DNA of 64,000 bases from Kerstersia similis (GCF_965139615.1 NZ_CBCSIQ010000011.1:49478-113477), one strand, 5' to 3'; positions 51,641 through 62,600 are shown, counted from the stretch's first letter. Notes: generated by a model from the letters alone, not told the origin. Numbers and translations: made by a program.

Positions 51641-52411
51641 TCAGGGGACGACGTGGCAATCCGGTGCGGTCTGGCCCAATTCACTGATCGGGTCGATTTC
51701 GGGCTGGCGCGACAGGCGATAGGTCAGTCGGCTGCCCTGGTCATGCAACTGGCGCAGGATCAGCGCATTGCCATGGCTGAAGCTGAAGCTGGCGATGGAT
51801 TGGGTGCGTTCGGTGTTGTAGAGGGTCACGCGCTCGCGATTTTCCCCGGATGCACGCCAGCAACCCTGATCCGTATAGGTTTCCGGCGGATTGGAAGGCG
51901 GGTCGATGGTAATGGTGCGGCTGCGCCAGCGGCCATTGGGAGACAGGGTCAGGGTGACCTTTTGCGCCCGGCAGGAGGCATCGCCCGTAAAGCAGGGCAC
52001 GGTACCGAGGTAGGTTTGCGTATCACGCAGCCAGGGCGAGCCTTCGTAGGCAGGTTCGGGCAGGACGGGAGGACCATCGCCCGGCGCGGCGACGATGTCC
52101 GGCGGCGTGTCGCCGCTTTGCGCCTGTGCTTCGGCTTCGGCTGCACTGGCGCTGGCGTTGGCTTGGGTGTTCTTCCGGATGTTGCTGCGGTCCAGCGAGA
52201 TTTGCAGCTGGCTGGGCGCCCGCACGGCTTCGCGGCCGCGGAAGTCCTGGTATTGGTTGCGCGCGTCGGTCGCGCTGTTTTCCGTCCGGGGGGCGTAGGC
52301 GCTGTCGGGGTTGCTGGCACAGGCCGACAGCAGCAGCGCGCCGCCGAAGACGGCAGCGAGCGGTGTCAAGGCATGGCGGGTGCGCCGGAATGGCAGGGGC
52401 ATGGTTCGCAT
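51641..52411 (-). CDS. Putative outer-membrane lipoprotein, NlpE-like
   Basis: 256 residues. Lipobox LLLSAC (Cys about residue 30), then an unstructured stretch rich in Ala, Gln and Asn (TQANASASAAEAEAQAQSG), and a C-terminal domain with YLGTVPCFTGDASCRAQKVTL, 'GCWRASGENRERVTLYN' and a beta-strand pattern. The TVPC segment and strand order recall the NlpE N-terminal domain (copper-response/adhesion-sensing lipoprotein), but the match is partial. No pathway is implied by the neighbours yajR and pilD. Start choice between ATGs at 52402 and 52411 is open. Confidence 0.65.
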   Translation of the reverse strand: MRTMPLPFRRTRHALTPLAAVFGGALLLSACASNPDSAYAPRTENSATDARNQYQDFRGREAVRAPSQLQISLDRSNIRKNTQANASASAAEAEAQAQSGDTPPDIVAAPGDGPPVLPEPAYEGSPWLRDTQTYLGTVPCFTGDASCRAQKVTLTLSPNGRWRSRTITIDPPSNPPETYTDQGCWRASGENRERVTLYNTERTQSIASFSFSHGNALILRQLHDQGSRLTYRLSRQPEIDPISELGQTAPDCHVVP

Positions 52412-52560
52412 GATGGTCAGTGAAAAGCTCAAGGTCTGACTGCAGGCTCCTGCTTGCCAGTGTCGCAAGTCTGGCGTGTGCCGCATGGGCAAAACAGGAA
52501 GGTCTCAAGTGACAATTCTACGCATTCGGCGGCGGGGATGCACTGTTATCATCCCAAACC

Positions 52561-53307
52561 ATGTGGGAAACATGGAATCTACCCGTTTGGGCCGCGTGGC
52601 TGCTGCCGTTGGTGGCAGGCTTGGCCGTGACGCCGCTGCTCGTGCGCCTGGCGGCCTGGCTGCCGTGGCACATGCAGCATGAATGGGCATGGCACGCGCA
52701 GGATTGGCTGCAGGCGCAGCAGGGCCAGGAACCTGGCGTGCAGGATCGGTTTGCCTCGCCGCCCTTGCAGCCGCTGGCGCGCCCGGCACGGGCTGTGCTG
52801 CTCCTTGTCGCCGTGGCGCTGGCGGAGTTGTGCGCCTGGCGCTTTGGTTTGAACTGGGGCGGGCTATGCATACTGGTTTGCCTGTGGACACTGTTGCTGC
52901 TAGCCATGATCGACGCCCGCGACATGCTGTTGCCGGATACCCTGACGCAGCCTTTGCTGTGGGCCGGCTTGCTGTTCAATCTGGCCTCCGGCTGGGTGCC
53001 TTTACACCATGCATTGCTGGGGGCGGTGGCAGGCTATGGCTGTCTCTGGCTGCTGTTTCACGGTTTTCGCCTGGCCACCGGGCGTGAGGGCATGGGCCAT
53101 GGGGATTTCAAGCTGTTGGCGGCACTGGGCGCGTGGGTTGGCCTGGCAGCCTTGCCGCAGCTGATCCTGATCGCCGCCGTATCCGGCCTGGCCTATGGCC
53201 TGTGGCTGATTGCAACCCGGCGGGCCGGCCTGCGAACTGCTCAGCCTTTCGGGGTGCATCTGGCCTGGGCGGGCGCGGCCGTACTGTTGTGGATGGGGGC
53301 ACCATGA
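52561..53307 (+). CDS. pilD: Prepilin peptidase (A24 aspartyl protease), short form
   Basis: Cleaves and methylates type IV prepilin-like leader peptides. 248 residues. The two catalytic Asp motifs of the A24 fold are present: LLAMIDARDMLLPD near residue 117 and MGHGDFKLLAALGAW near 180. The N-terminal methylase part is shortened: no CxxC...CxxC pairs are seen where most PilD proteins have them, and residues 30-70 are Ala/Gln/Trp-rich instead. pilB and pilC do not precede it. It overlaps coaE by four bases. Methyltransferase activity is uncertain. Confidence 0.85.
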   Translation: MWETWNLPVWAAWLLPLVAGLAVTPLLVRLAAWLPWHMQHEWAWHAQDWLQAQQGQEPGVQDRFASPPLQPLARPARAVLLLVAVALAELCAWRFGLNWGGLCILVCLWTLLLLAMIDARDMLLPDTLTQPLLWAGLLFNLASGWVPLHHALLGAVAGYGCLWLLFHGFRLATGREGMGHGDFKLLAALGAWVGLAALPQLILIAAVSGLAYGLWLIATRRAGLRTAQPFGVHLAWAGAAVLLWMGAP

Positions 53308-53975
53308 AAGATGCTGCACAGGTGGCAGCCGGGGTTTGGCTGCCTGACGACACTGGCGGGAACCGGCTGACACTGGGGCTTACCGGCGGCATTGGTTCTG
53401 GCAAGAGCAAGGTCGCCGCCCTGCTTGCGCAGTGGGGCGCAGGCGTGGTGGACACCGATGTGGTGGCGCACGAGCTGACCGCAGCGGATGGGGCGGCGAT
53501 GCCGCTGTTGCGGGCCGAGTTCGGCGCGCAGGTCATGCGCCCGGATGGCGCCATGGATAGAGACTGGATGCGTGCGCAGGTGTTTGCCGATCCTGGCGTA
53601 CGGCAGGTGCTGGAAGCGATCCTGCATCCCATGATCCGTGCCGAAACACAGCGCCAGCTGGCGCAGGTGCCCGGTTCGTACCGGGTGGCTGTTGTGCCGC
53701 TGCTGGTGGAGTCCGGGGATTGGCGTGAGCGTGTGGGCCGGGTGTGCGTGGTCGATTGTGACCCGGAGACGCAAGTCGCCAGGGTCCGTTCGCGCAGCGG
53801 GCTGACGCCCGAAACCATCAGGCGTATCATGAACGCACAGGCGACGCGCGATGAGCGCCTGGCGGTTGCGCATGATGTCATTCTGAATGACGGGATGACA
53901 TCCGAAGCAGACTTGCTACAGCGCGTGCGTCGCGTCCATGAGCAATGGATGTCCAGTCTGCAGGCTGGCCGGTAG
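53304..53975 (+). CDS. coaE: Dephospho-CoA kinase
   Basis: Last step of coenzyme A synthesis: phosphorylates dephospho-CoA. 223 residues. P-loop LTGGIGSGKSKVA lies near residue 28, then VVDTDVVAHELT and LEAILHPMIR, and a C-terminal lid. An extra 20 or so residues before the P-loop strand are unconserved, so a later start is possible; ATG 53304 overlaps the pilD stop (ATGA), which favours it. Gene order pilD-coaE-zapD is common in betaproteobacteria. Confidence 0.93.
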   Translation: MKDAAQVAAGVWLPDDTGGNRLTLGLTGGIGSGKSKVAALLAQWGAGVVDTDVVAHELTAADGAAMPLLRAEFGAQVMRPDGAMDRDWMRAQVFADPGVRQVLEAILHPMIRAETQRQLAQVPGSYRVAVVPLLVESGDWRERVGRVCVVDCDPETQVARVRSRSGLTPETIRRIMNAQATRDERLAVAHDVILNDGMTSEADLLQRVRRVHEQWMSSLQAGR

Positions 53976-54160
53976 TTGGCAGGTAGTCGCCAGGCGGTGT
54001 GTTCTGCCCGAAGCATCCGGCGCCAGTCGCAGGATGTGCCACGGAAAAGAACGCTTTTTGGGACATTCTGCCGAAGACGCGGCAGCTTGGCTTATGCTTG
54101 GGATTGCGAGGGTTGAATCAGCCGGCAAGGCCGGCCCGAACAACAGGGGTGCCGAGGCGA

Positions 54161-54916
54161 GTGACTTTATACGAATACCCATTCAATGAACGCATACGCG
54201 CGTTCCTGCGGCTGGAATCCCTGTTCGACCGCCTGTTCTATTTTTCCCAGCCCGGTGATTCACGCCTGCATCAACAGGCCATGGGTGCCTTGTTCGAACT
54301 GATCGAAGCGACGGAACGCACTGACCTGAAAGGCGGGCTGCTGCAGGATATCGAGCGGCAGCGCCAGGCGCTGCTGGCACTGCGCGAGCACCCGGATGTC
54401 GCGCCCGAAGTGCTGGATGAAACACTGGCGGCGCTGGAGCGGGTGGCCGGGCAGCTGTTTCGCCAGCCGCGGGCCAGCCAGCTGTTGCGTGAAAACGAAT
54501 GGCTGGCCAGTTTGCGAGGCCGCATGGCCGTGCTGGGCGGGACGACGCATGTGGATATGCCGTCCTATCGTGCCTGGCAGGCCAAGGACGAGGCGGCGCG
54601 TTGCGCAGATTTGCAGCATTGGATCGCACCTTTTTCCGTGATGCGCGAGGCGCTGGATCTGCTGCTGGATTTATTGCGCCGGGGCGGGGAAATCCAGGAA
54701 GAGGTGGCGCATGCGGGGGCGTACCGGCAGATGCTGCATGGCAAGGCGGGTCACCTGCTGCGTGTCTGGGTTGATAGCAGCGACGGGGTCTTTCCGGATA
54801 TCAGCGCCAACAAGCACATGATCTGGGTGCGTTTCTCCACGCAGGAAGGCAGCTTGCGGCCGCAGCAGCTGCAACGCGACGTCAGGTTCAAACTGGCGTT
54901 GTGCCTGGGGGTATAG
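54161..54916 (+). CDS. zapD: Cell division protein ZapD
   Basis: FtsZ-bundling protein that stabilises the Z-ring. 251 residues, the usual length. TLYEYPFNERIRAFLRLES at the N-terminus, 'ALLALREHPDVAPEVLDETL' and the C-terminal YRQMLHGKAGHLLRVWVD / FPDISANKHMIWVRFS are family signs. No ATG fits; I start at GTG 54161, which gives the family N-terminus VTLYEYPF. The yacG gene that often follows zapD is absent. Confidence 0.93.
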   Translation: MTLYEYPFNERIRAFLRLESLFDRLFYFSQPGDSRLHQQAMGALFELIEATERTDLKGGLLQDIERQRQALLALREHPDVAPEVLDETLAALERVAGQLFRQPRASQLLRENEWLASLRGRMAVLGGTTHVDMPSYRAWQAKDEAARCADLQHWIAPFSVMREALDLLLDLLRRGGEIQEEVAHAGAYRQMLHGKAGHLLRVWVDSSDGVFPDISANKHMIWVRFSTQEGSLRPQQLQRDVRFKLALCLGV

Positions 54917-55022
54917 GCTGCGCGGGCAGCGTGCCGCCAATGTCGGCGGGTCCGGGTTGGCCTGCTGAACCCAACCAACCCGATTCAAGCCTACCGAACC
55001 TAGCCCGGCCCGTTTGCCGATG

Positions 55023-56525
55023 TCAGGATGCCTGGTCTGGCGGTGTGGCGGCGGGCTCGGGCTGCAAGGTGCTATCCGACCAGCCGCCGCCGAGTGCGGC
55101 GATCAGCTGGACGCTGGCAGCCAGCTGCTCACCTTGCAGCGCGAACAGGGTGTTGCGGGCATTGAGCTCAGTGGTCTGGGCGGTCGTCACTTCCAGGTAA
55201 GTGACAATCCCGGCCTGGTAGCGATTCATGACGAGCCTCAGGTTTTCTTCTGCCAGGGCCACCACTTTTTCCTGACGCTCGATTTCCTGTGCGCGGGTGC
55301 GCAGCGCGGCCAGGGCATCCTCGGTTTCGCGCAATGCTTCCAGCACGGTCTGGCGGTAGCGCGCGACCTGTTCGTCGTAGGCAGCCTCCGCATGTTCCAG
55401 TGTGGCCTGCCGCGCGCCGCCATCGAAAAGCGTCAGTGCCAGGGCCGGGCCCAGCGACCAGACGCGGCTGGGGGCGGTCAGCCAATGATTCAGGCTGTTG
55501 TGCTGGAATCCGCCCGAGGTGCTCAGGGTGAGATCCGGGAACCAGGCGCTGGCCGCGACGCCGATGCGGGCATTGGCAGCGGCCATATTGCGTTCCGCCA
55601 CGGCAATGTCAGGGCGCCGCTCCAGCAGAGTGGCAGGCAGGGCTTCCGGCAAGGGCGGCAGCGCGGGCAAGGCTTGCCGGGGAGCAAGTTGCAGCGTAGA
55701 GGGCGCTGCGCCAGCCAGGACGGCGATGGCGTGCTCGTTCTGGGCGCGCTGCCAGGCGATGTTGTAGCGCTGGGCCCGAACCTGTTCAAGCTGGGTTTCC
55801 GCTAGGACGACATCGGCCCTGGCGCTGATGCCGGCTTCGTACTGGTTGCGTGTCAGTTCTGCGGCGCGTACATAGGCCTGTTCAGTGGCCGCCAGCAATT
55901 CTGCTTGGCGGTCCAGGGTGATCAGGCGGAAATAGGCTTGCGCAAGGTTGGATTGCAAGCCCAGGCGCACGGCGGCGACATCGGCTTCGCTGGCTTGCGC
56001 GGCAGCTTGTGCGGCTTCTTCATCGCGTTGCACGCGGCCCCAGAGGTCGGGTAGCCAGGAAATGTTCAGGCCGGTGGTGTAGTTGTCTGTGCCACCGGTG
56101 CTGCGGGTATAGCCGGCGTTGGCGCCTGCCGTTGGCAGGCCGGCGGCACGGGCGCGGCCGATCAGGGCATCGGCCTGGCGCAGGCGGGCCTCCGCTTGCA
56201 GCAGATTCTGGTTATGGCTGTCGATGCGGATCAGCAGATCTGTCAGCACCGGATCCTGGTAGCGCTGCCACCAGGCCGTGTCGCTCAGGGGCAGGCCGGG
56301 TGCGGCCGTACGCCAGCCATCGAGCTGGCGAAAGGTCGCCGGCATATCTTCCAGCGCTGCCGGGCGATGGTAATCCGGACCGTTGACGCAGCCTGCCAGA
56401 ACCAGCGCCGCCAGCGCCGTCAGCCAGCGCGCGCCAGGCAAGCGGCGGTCGGCCAAGCCGGGGCGAGTTGCGGGCGGCAGGGAGGGGCAGCTGGAGGCTT
56501 GGGAGCGTGGAAGCATAGGAACCAT
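55023..56525 (-). CDS. opmB: RND efflux outer-membrane factor (NodT/OprM family lipoprotein)
   Basis: Outer-membrane channel of the efflux operon, about 500 residues. Lipobox LVLAGC is followed by the typical NGPDYHRPA. Two OEP repeats follow, with coiled-coil stretches such as 'LLQAEARLRQADALIGRARA' and 'AQAAAQASEADVAAVRLGLQ'. Start among ATGs at 56552, 56525 and 56516 is uncertain. It is the last gene of the operon, 7-30 bases after the second RND pump. The symbol opmB is by analogy with Pseudomonas MuxABC-OpmB, which has the same gene order. Confidence 0.9.
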   Translation of the reverse strand: MVPMLPRSQASSCPSLPPATRPGLADRRLPGARWLTALAALVLAGCVNGPDYHRPAALEDMPATFRQLDGWRTAAPGLPLSDTAWWQRYQDPVLTDLLIRIDSHNQNLLQAEARLRQADALIGRARAAGLPTAGANAGYTRSTGGTDNYTTGLNISWLPDLWGRVQRDEEAAQAAAQASEADVAAVRLGLQSNLAQAYFRLITLDRQAELLAATEQAYVRAAELTRNQYEAGISARADVVLAETQLEQVRAQRYNIAWQRAQNEHAIAVLAGAAPSTLQLAPRQALPALPPLPEALPATLLERRPDIAVAERNMAAANARIGVAASAWFPDLTLSTSGGFQHNSLNHWLTAPSRVWSLGPALALTLFDGGARQATLEHAEAAYDEQVARYRQTVLEALRETEDALAALRTRAQEIERQEKVVALAEENLRLVMNRYQAGIVTYLEVTTAQTTELNARNTLFALQGEQLAASVQLIAALGGGWSDSTLQPEPAATPPDQAS

Positions 56526-56558
56526 ACAGGCAGATCCGAAGAAGGCGAGCACATCATA

Positions 56559-59500
56559 TCAGCGCCGGGCGGCGGGTGCCGGACGGCTCCGCCACTGTTT
56601 CAGGCGATCCATCAGCAAATAAACGGCGGGCGTGGTGTACAGGGTGACCAACTGGCTGATGGCCAGGCCGCCGACAATGGCAATGCCCAGCGGTTGCCGC
56701 ATTTCCGCGCCGTCTCCCGAGCCCATCGCGAGCGGCAGCGCGCCCAGCAGGCCTGCCATATTGGTCATCAGGATGGGACGCAGACGCTGGCAGGCTGCGG
56801 CATAGATGGCAGGGGCCGCGGCAACGCCGCGACGTTGCGCGACGAGGGCGAAATCCACCATCAGGATGGCATTTTTCATGACCATGCCGATCAACAGGAA
56901 CAGGCCCAGCAAGGCAATCAGGGTGAATTCCGTTTGCGTGGCGCGCAAGGCCAGGAATGCGCCCAGGCCGGCAGAGGGCAGGGTGGAAAGAATGGTGAGC
57001 GGGTGCAGGGCGCTTTCGTACAGGATGCCCAGCACCAGATACACGGCGATCAGTACGCCTAGCAACAACAAGGGTTGTGTATCCATGCTGCTCTGGAACA
57101 TGCCGGCATTGCCTCCCAGGCGGGCCTGCACCTCATTGGGCAGCATGATTTCCCCCAGCGTACGGTCAATGGCTGCCATGGCGGTATCCAGCGACACGCC
57201 ATCGGCAAGCGAGAAGCTGATGTTTTCGGCAGCAAAGGCGCCGTCATGGTTCACCCGGTCACGCACCATGCTGTAGTCGTAGCGGGCGAAGGCGCTGAGC
57301 GGTACGCGCCGGCCATCACGCGCCAGCACATGCAGCTGGTCCAGGGTTTCCGGCCTGCCGGTATAGCGCGGATCCAGTTCCATGACGATGCGGTACTGGT
57401 TCAGGGGGCTATACAGCGTGGCGACCTGACGCTGGCTGAAGGCGTTGCTGAGCGTGGCGGCGATGGCTTCCATGTCCACGCCCAGCTGGCGGGCGGCTTC
57501 GCGGTCGATTTCCAGATTGATCTGCTGGGTGCGATCGCTGTTGCTGGGTGAAATATCGACCAGCTCGGGGGTATCCATGAGCGCTTCACGCACCCGTGGT
57601 GCCCAGGTGCGCAGCAAATCCAGGTCGCCGGACAGCAGGGTCAACTCATAGTCGCCGGAGCTACCCATGGAGCGTGGCAGGTTGATGTCCTGATCCACGG
57701 CCAGGAACAGCATGCCGGACGGAATGACTGGCTGCTGGGTGCGCAGGCGGTTGACCACTTCATTGGCGGTTTCGGTGCGTTCGCCCAGGGGTTTGAGCCG
57801 TATCAGCAGCCGCCCATTGCTGACACCCGTTCCGCCGCCGCTGGTGCCGATGACATCGGCAATGGCCGGGTCGTTGACCAGCAAGTGGCGGTATTGCTCG
57901 ATCTTGGGTTGCATGACATGGAAGGAGGCACCGTCGTCGCCGCGGATGAAACCCTGCAATTGGCCGGTATCCTGCTGGGGCAGAAATCCCTTGGGGGCAG
58001 CCGCGAACAGCACGACCGTCAGGGCCATGGCTCCGACCAGCACCAGCAGGGCCAGCGGCTGGTGGCGCAGGCTCCAGCGCAGGCTGATGCCGTATTGCTG
58101 CCGGACACGGGCGAACAGCCTGTCATGCCAGGCGGCCTGGCGCGGCTGCGTGCCGGAGGCGCTGCGGCCGGGCAGCAATTGTGCGCACAGGCTGGGTGTC
58201 AGGCTGAGGGACAGGAACAATGACACCAGAACCGCGGCCGCCAGGGTAATGGAAAATTCGCGGAAGAAGCGTTCGATCATGCCGCCCAGCGCGAGGATGG
58301 CGACAAATACCATGATGAGCGCCAGGTTCATGGCTAGCAGGGTAAAGCCCATTTCCCCGGCGCCGCGAATCGCCGCCGGCAGTGGCGCCATGCCGCGCTC
58401 GATGTGGCGCTGGATGTTTTCCATGACGACGATGGCATCATCGACGACCAGCCCTGCCGCCACGATCAGCGCCATGACCGAGAGGTTGTTCAGCGAGAAG
58501 CCGTAGAGATAAATGATGGCCAGGGCACCGACCAGGGAAATGGGAATGGCGACGCTGGGGATCAATGCTGCCCGCCAGCTGCCGAGAAAGCCCAGAATGA
58601 CGACGACAACCAGCGCAGAGGCGATCAGCAGGGTGAGGCCGGCTTCGCGCAGGGTCGCATGGATGCCGGGCGAGCGGTCAGCAACGACGGTCAGGGTGGC
58701 GTCCGAGGGGATCAGCGCCTGCAAGGCGGGCAGCTGGGCGCGGATATCGGCGATGGTGGCCACAATATTGGCGCCGGGTTGGCGGCTGACCATCAGGATG
58801 ACTGCCGGGTTGTGATTGTGAAAGCCGCTGGTATAGCGGTCTTCCACGGAATCGGTGACGGTCGCAATGTCGGCCAGGCGCAGGGCCGCGCCATCCTGGT
58901 AGCGGATCACCAGATCCTGATACTGCGCCGCTTCTTTCTGCTGGTCGGCACTTTGCACCTGCCAGCGCAGCTTATCGTTTTCGATGATGCCCCTGGGCTG
59001 CAGCGGATTGGCATTCGAGAGCGCCTGGCGGACTTCATCCAGGGCGATGCCGCTGTGCGCGAGCGCCTGGGGGTTCAGCTGTACGCGGATGGCAGGCAGG
59101 GCGGCGCCATCGACGGAAACTTCGCTCACGCCTTGTATCTGGGCGATCTTCTGCGCCAGCACCGTCGCCGCGACATCATACAGTTGCCCGGGCGACAGAT
59201 TGGGCGAGCTGAGCGCCAGTACCAGGATAGGCGCCTGGGACGGGTTGATCTTGAAGTAGCTGGGCAATTGCGGCATGCCGGCCGGCAACTCACCCTGGGC
59301 GGTATTGATGGCGGCCTGTACGTCGCGGGCGGCGTCATTGATATTGCGGGACAGGTCGAACTGCAGCAGGATGCTGGTGCCACCCTGTTCGCTGCGCGAG
59401 GTCATGCTGCTGACGCCGGAAATGCTGCCGAAGGCGCGTTCCAGTGGCGCGGCAACCGTTGCTGCCATGCTTTCCGGGTCTGCGCCGGGCAGGCTGGCGC

Positions 59501-59642
59501 GTACCATGATGGCGGGGAAATCCACGGCGGGCAGCGGGGCGACAGGCATCAGCCGGCCCGCCAGCAGGCCCAGCAGCAGTATTGCCACGGCAATCAGAAT
59601 GCTGGCAATGGGCCGTTGGACAAAAGGACGCGCCAGGTTCAC
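56559..59642 (-). CDS. muxC: RND efflux transporter, MdtC/MuxC-like
   Basis: Second of two inner-membrane proton-driven pumps, 1027 residues with twelve helices and two large periplasmic loops. It starts NLARPFVQRPIASILIAVAI. The proton-relay Asp pair is in LVVDDAIVVMENI near residue 400, and the AcrB-type GSSGDYELTLLSG and FLLIGMVMKNAI segments are present. The start is GTG, overlapping the stop of the first pump (GTGA). Heteromeric MdtB/MdtC pairs work together; this one is the C-type by order. Confidence 0.94.
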   Translation of the reverse strand: MNLARPFVQRPIASILIAVAILLLGLLAGRLMPVAPLPAVDFPAIMVRASLPGADPESMAATVAAPLERAFGSISGVSSMTSRSEQGGTSILLQFDLSRNINDAARDVQAAINTAQGELPAGMPQLPSYFKINPSQAPILVLALSSPNLSPGQLYDVAATVLAQKIAQIQGVSEVSVDGAALPAIRVQLNPQALAHSGIALDEVRQALSNANPLQPRGIIENDKLRWQVQSADQQKEAAQYQDLVIRYQDGAALRLADIATVTDSVEDRYTSGFHNHNPAVILMVSRQPGANIVATIADIRAQLPALQALIPSDATLTVVADRSPGIHATLREAGLTLLIASALVVVVILGFLGSWRAALIPSVAIPISLVGALAIIYLYGFSLNNLSVMALIVAAGLVVDDAIVVMENIQRHIERGMAPLPAAIRGAGEMGFTLLAMNLALIMVFVAILALGGMIERFFREFSITLAAAVLVSLFLSLSLTPSLCAQLLPGRSASGTQPRQAAWHDRLFARVRQQYGISLRWSLRHQPLALLVLVGAMALTVVLFAAAPKGFLPQQDTGQLQGFIRGDDGASFHVMQPKIEQYRHLLVNDPAIADVIGTSGGGTGVSNGRLLIRLKPLGERTETANEVVNRLRTQQPVIPSGMLFLAVDQDINLPRSMGSSGDYELTLLSGDLDLLRTWAPRVREALMDTPELVDISPSNSDRTQQINLEIDREAARQLGVDMEAIAATLSNAFSQRQVATLYSPLNQYRIVMELDPRYTGRPETLDQLHVLARDGRRVPLSAFARYDYSMVRDRVNHDGAFAAENISFSLADGVSLDTAMAAIDRTLGEIMLPNEVQARLGGNAGMFQSSMDTQPLLLLGVLIAVYLVLGILYESALHPLTILSTLPSAGLGAFLALRATQTEFTLIALLGLFLLIGMVMKNAILMVDFALVAQRRGVAAAPAIYAAACQRLRPILMTNMAGLLGALPLAMGSGDGAEMRQPLGIAIVGGLAISQLVTLYTTPAVYLLMDRLKQWRSRPAPAARR

Positions 59643-62600
59643 GCCTGCCGGCCCCCGTCCGGCGGATCGTCAGGCAGGTGGGCCGGCTTGCGGGGCGCTG
59701 CGTTGGCGTTCGACCGCCGATGGCTGCCGGTCAGGCGATCAAAGAAGAGATAAATGACCGGGGTCGTGAAAATGGTGAGCACCTGGCTGACCATCAGGCC
59801 ACCGACCATGACGACCCCCAGCGGCTGCCGCAGTTCTGCGCCAGCGCCGCTGGCGAACATCAGGGGGACGGCGCCGAACAAGGCAGCCAGGGTGGTCATC
59901 AGGATGGGGCGGAAGCGTTGCAGCGCGGCGCTGCGTATTGCCTGAGTCGGCGTCAGCCCGCTGTTGCGTTCGGCATCCAGCGCGAAATCAATCATCATGA
60001 TGCCGTTTTTCTTCACCAGGCCGATCAGCAGGATGATGCCGATAATGGCGATCAGGTCGAGTTCGCCGCCTGTGAGCAGCAGCGCCAGCAGCGCGCCTAC
60101 CGCTGCCGAGGGCAGGGTGGACAGGATGGTGATGGGGTGGATGGCGCTTTCGTAGAGAATGCCCAGCACGATATACATCGTGACGACGGCTGCCAGGATC
60201 AGCCACAGCGTATTGGCCAGCGATTCGGAAAACGCTTCTGCCGCACCGGCAAAGCGAGCGTCCACCGAGGCGGGCAGGCCGATTTCCTGTTGTGCCTGGT
60301 TGATGGCCGCGACCGCCGCACCCAGGGAGGCGCCGGGCGCAAGGTTGAAAGAAATGGTGGTAGCGGGAAATTGGCCGACATGGGAAATCAGCACGGGTGC
60401 CCGGCGTTCGCTGATCCGCGCGATGCTGGCCAGCGGGACGGGGGTGCCGGTAGCGCTGGCGACATAGAGGCGCCCGAGGTCGGCGGGTTCCGTGGCGAAA
60501 CCGGGCAGCACGCCCAGCACGATGCGGTACTGATTGTTCTGGGTGAACAGCGTGCTGACCTGGCGCTGGGCATAGGCGTCATAGAGCGCGGCATCAATGG
60601 CGCTGATGGTGATGCCCAGGCGCGCGGCCGCATCACGGTCAATGTCGATGTAGGCCTGCAAGCCATCGTTCTGCAGGTCGGCGGAGACATCCGCCAATTG
60701 CGGCAGCTCGCGCAGCCGGTCGATCAGCCGGGGCGCCCATTCTTCCAACTCATCCAGGCTGGGAGAGGTCAGCGTCATCTGGTACTGGGTGCGGCTGATC
60801 CGGTCGTCGATGGTCAGTTCCTGGATGGGTTGGAACCAGGCCTGGATGCCCTCGACGTTGTCGGCGTAACGGGCCAGGCGATCCAGGGTGTCCTGCAGGC
60901 TGCCTTCACGTTCGGCGTAGGGCTTGAGGTTGATCTGGATGCGGCCGCTGTTGAGCGTGTTGTTGGTGCCATCCACGCCGATGAAGGAGGACAGGCTTTC
61001 CACATCCGGATCCTGCAGCAGCGCACCCGCCAGCTCCTGCTGGCGTTGCGCCATGCTGGCGAACGACACCGTTTGCGGCGCTTCCGTGATGGCCAGGACG
61101 GCGCCGCTGTCCTGTACCGGGAAAAAGCCCTTGGGTGTCCAGAGATACAGGGCAACGGTTGCCACCATGGTGCCCAGGGTGAATAGCAGCGTGGCGGTCT
61201 GGTGGCGCAGCACCCAGTCCAGGGCCTGTCCATAGCGCTGGATCAGGCCGGAAAGCCAGTCACGGCGTTCGTGGCCATGATGCGGCGCCGGTTCGGGCAG
61301 CATGCGGGCGCACATCATGGGTGTGAGGGTCAGGGAGACCAACAGCGAAATGAAAATGGCAATGGCCAGGGTAATGGCGAATTCATGGAACAGCCGGCCT
61401 ACTACCCCTTGCATGAATAGCAGCGGAATCAGTACGGCAATCAGTGAAACCGTCAGGGAAACCAGCGTGAAGCCGATCTGGCGGGCGCCTTTGAGCGCGG
61501 CTTGCATAGGGGACGCGCCCTGCTCGCGGTGGCGGGCGATGTTTTCCAGCATGACGATGGCATCGTCCACCACAAAGCCCGTGGCGATGGTCAGCGCCAT
61601 CAGCGTCAGGGTATTGATGGAAAAGCCCGCCAGATAGATCACGCCGAAGGTGCCGATCAGCGACAGCGGTACGGCCAGGCTGGGAATCAGCGTGGCGGCG
61701 GCATTGCGCAGGAACAGCAGCGTGACCAGCACGACCAGGACAATGGCCAGCATGAGTTCCTGCAGGACATGGCGTACGGCGGCGCGGATATTCTGGGTGC
61801 GGTCCGTCAGGACCGTGACATCCACGCTGGCCGGCAGGCCGGCGGTCAGTTGTGGCAGCAATGCCTGGATGCGATCCACGACTTCGATGACATTGGCACC
61901 AGGCTGGCGCTGGATATTGAGCAATACCGCGGGCAATTCGCCGGACCAGGCAGCCAGGCGGCTGTCTTCCGGGCCGGAGATGATCTCGGCAATGTCGCCC
62001 AGCCGCAGCGGCGCACCATCCTGCCATGTCAGGATCAGGGCGCGGTAGTCGTCGGGGCTGCGCATTTGGTCGTTGGCGCTCATCATGACGGTACGCAGCG
62101 GCCCGTCGAAGCGGCCTTTGGGCTGGTTGGCGTTGGCCGCAGCGATGGCGCTGCGGACGGCGGCCATATCAAGCCCGTAAGATGCCAGGGCCGCCGGATT
62201 GACCTGCACGCGGATGGCTGGCCGCTGGCCGCCTGCCAGGCTGACCATGCCGACACCGTTGATCTGGGCCAGTTGTTGCGCCATGCGGGTATCGACCAGA
62301 TCGTAGAGATCCGGCAGAGGCATGGTGGGCGAAGTGATTGCCAGTGTCAGGATGGGCGTGTCGGCCGGATTGACCTTGCGATAGACGGGGGGCGCGGGCA
62401 GATCCCGGGGCAGCAGATTGCCGGCTGCGCTCAGCGCCGCCTGAACCTCCTGCTCCGCCACGCTCATGTCCAGATCCAGCGAGAACTTGAGCGTGATGAC
62501 GGAGGCACCGCTGCCGCTGGCGGAGGACATTTGCTGCAAGCCGGGAATCTGGCCCAGGCGCCGTTCGAGCGGCGCCGTGATGGCGCTGGTGGTGATATCC

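Noticed and set aside
54917..55022. yacG expected after zapD
   Set aside because: The gap is only 106 bases with no CPxCG-type frame, so the gene is absent here.
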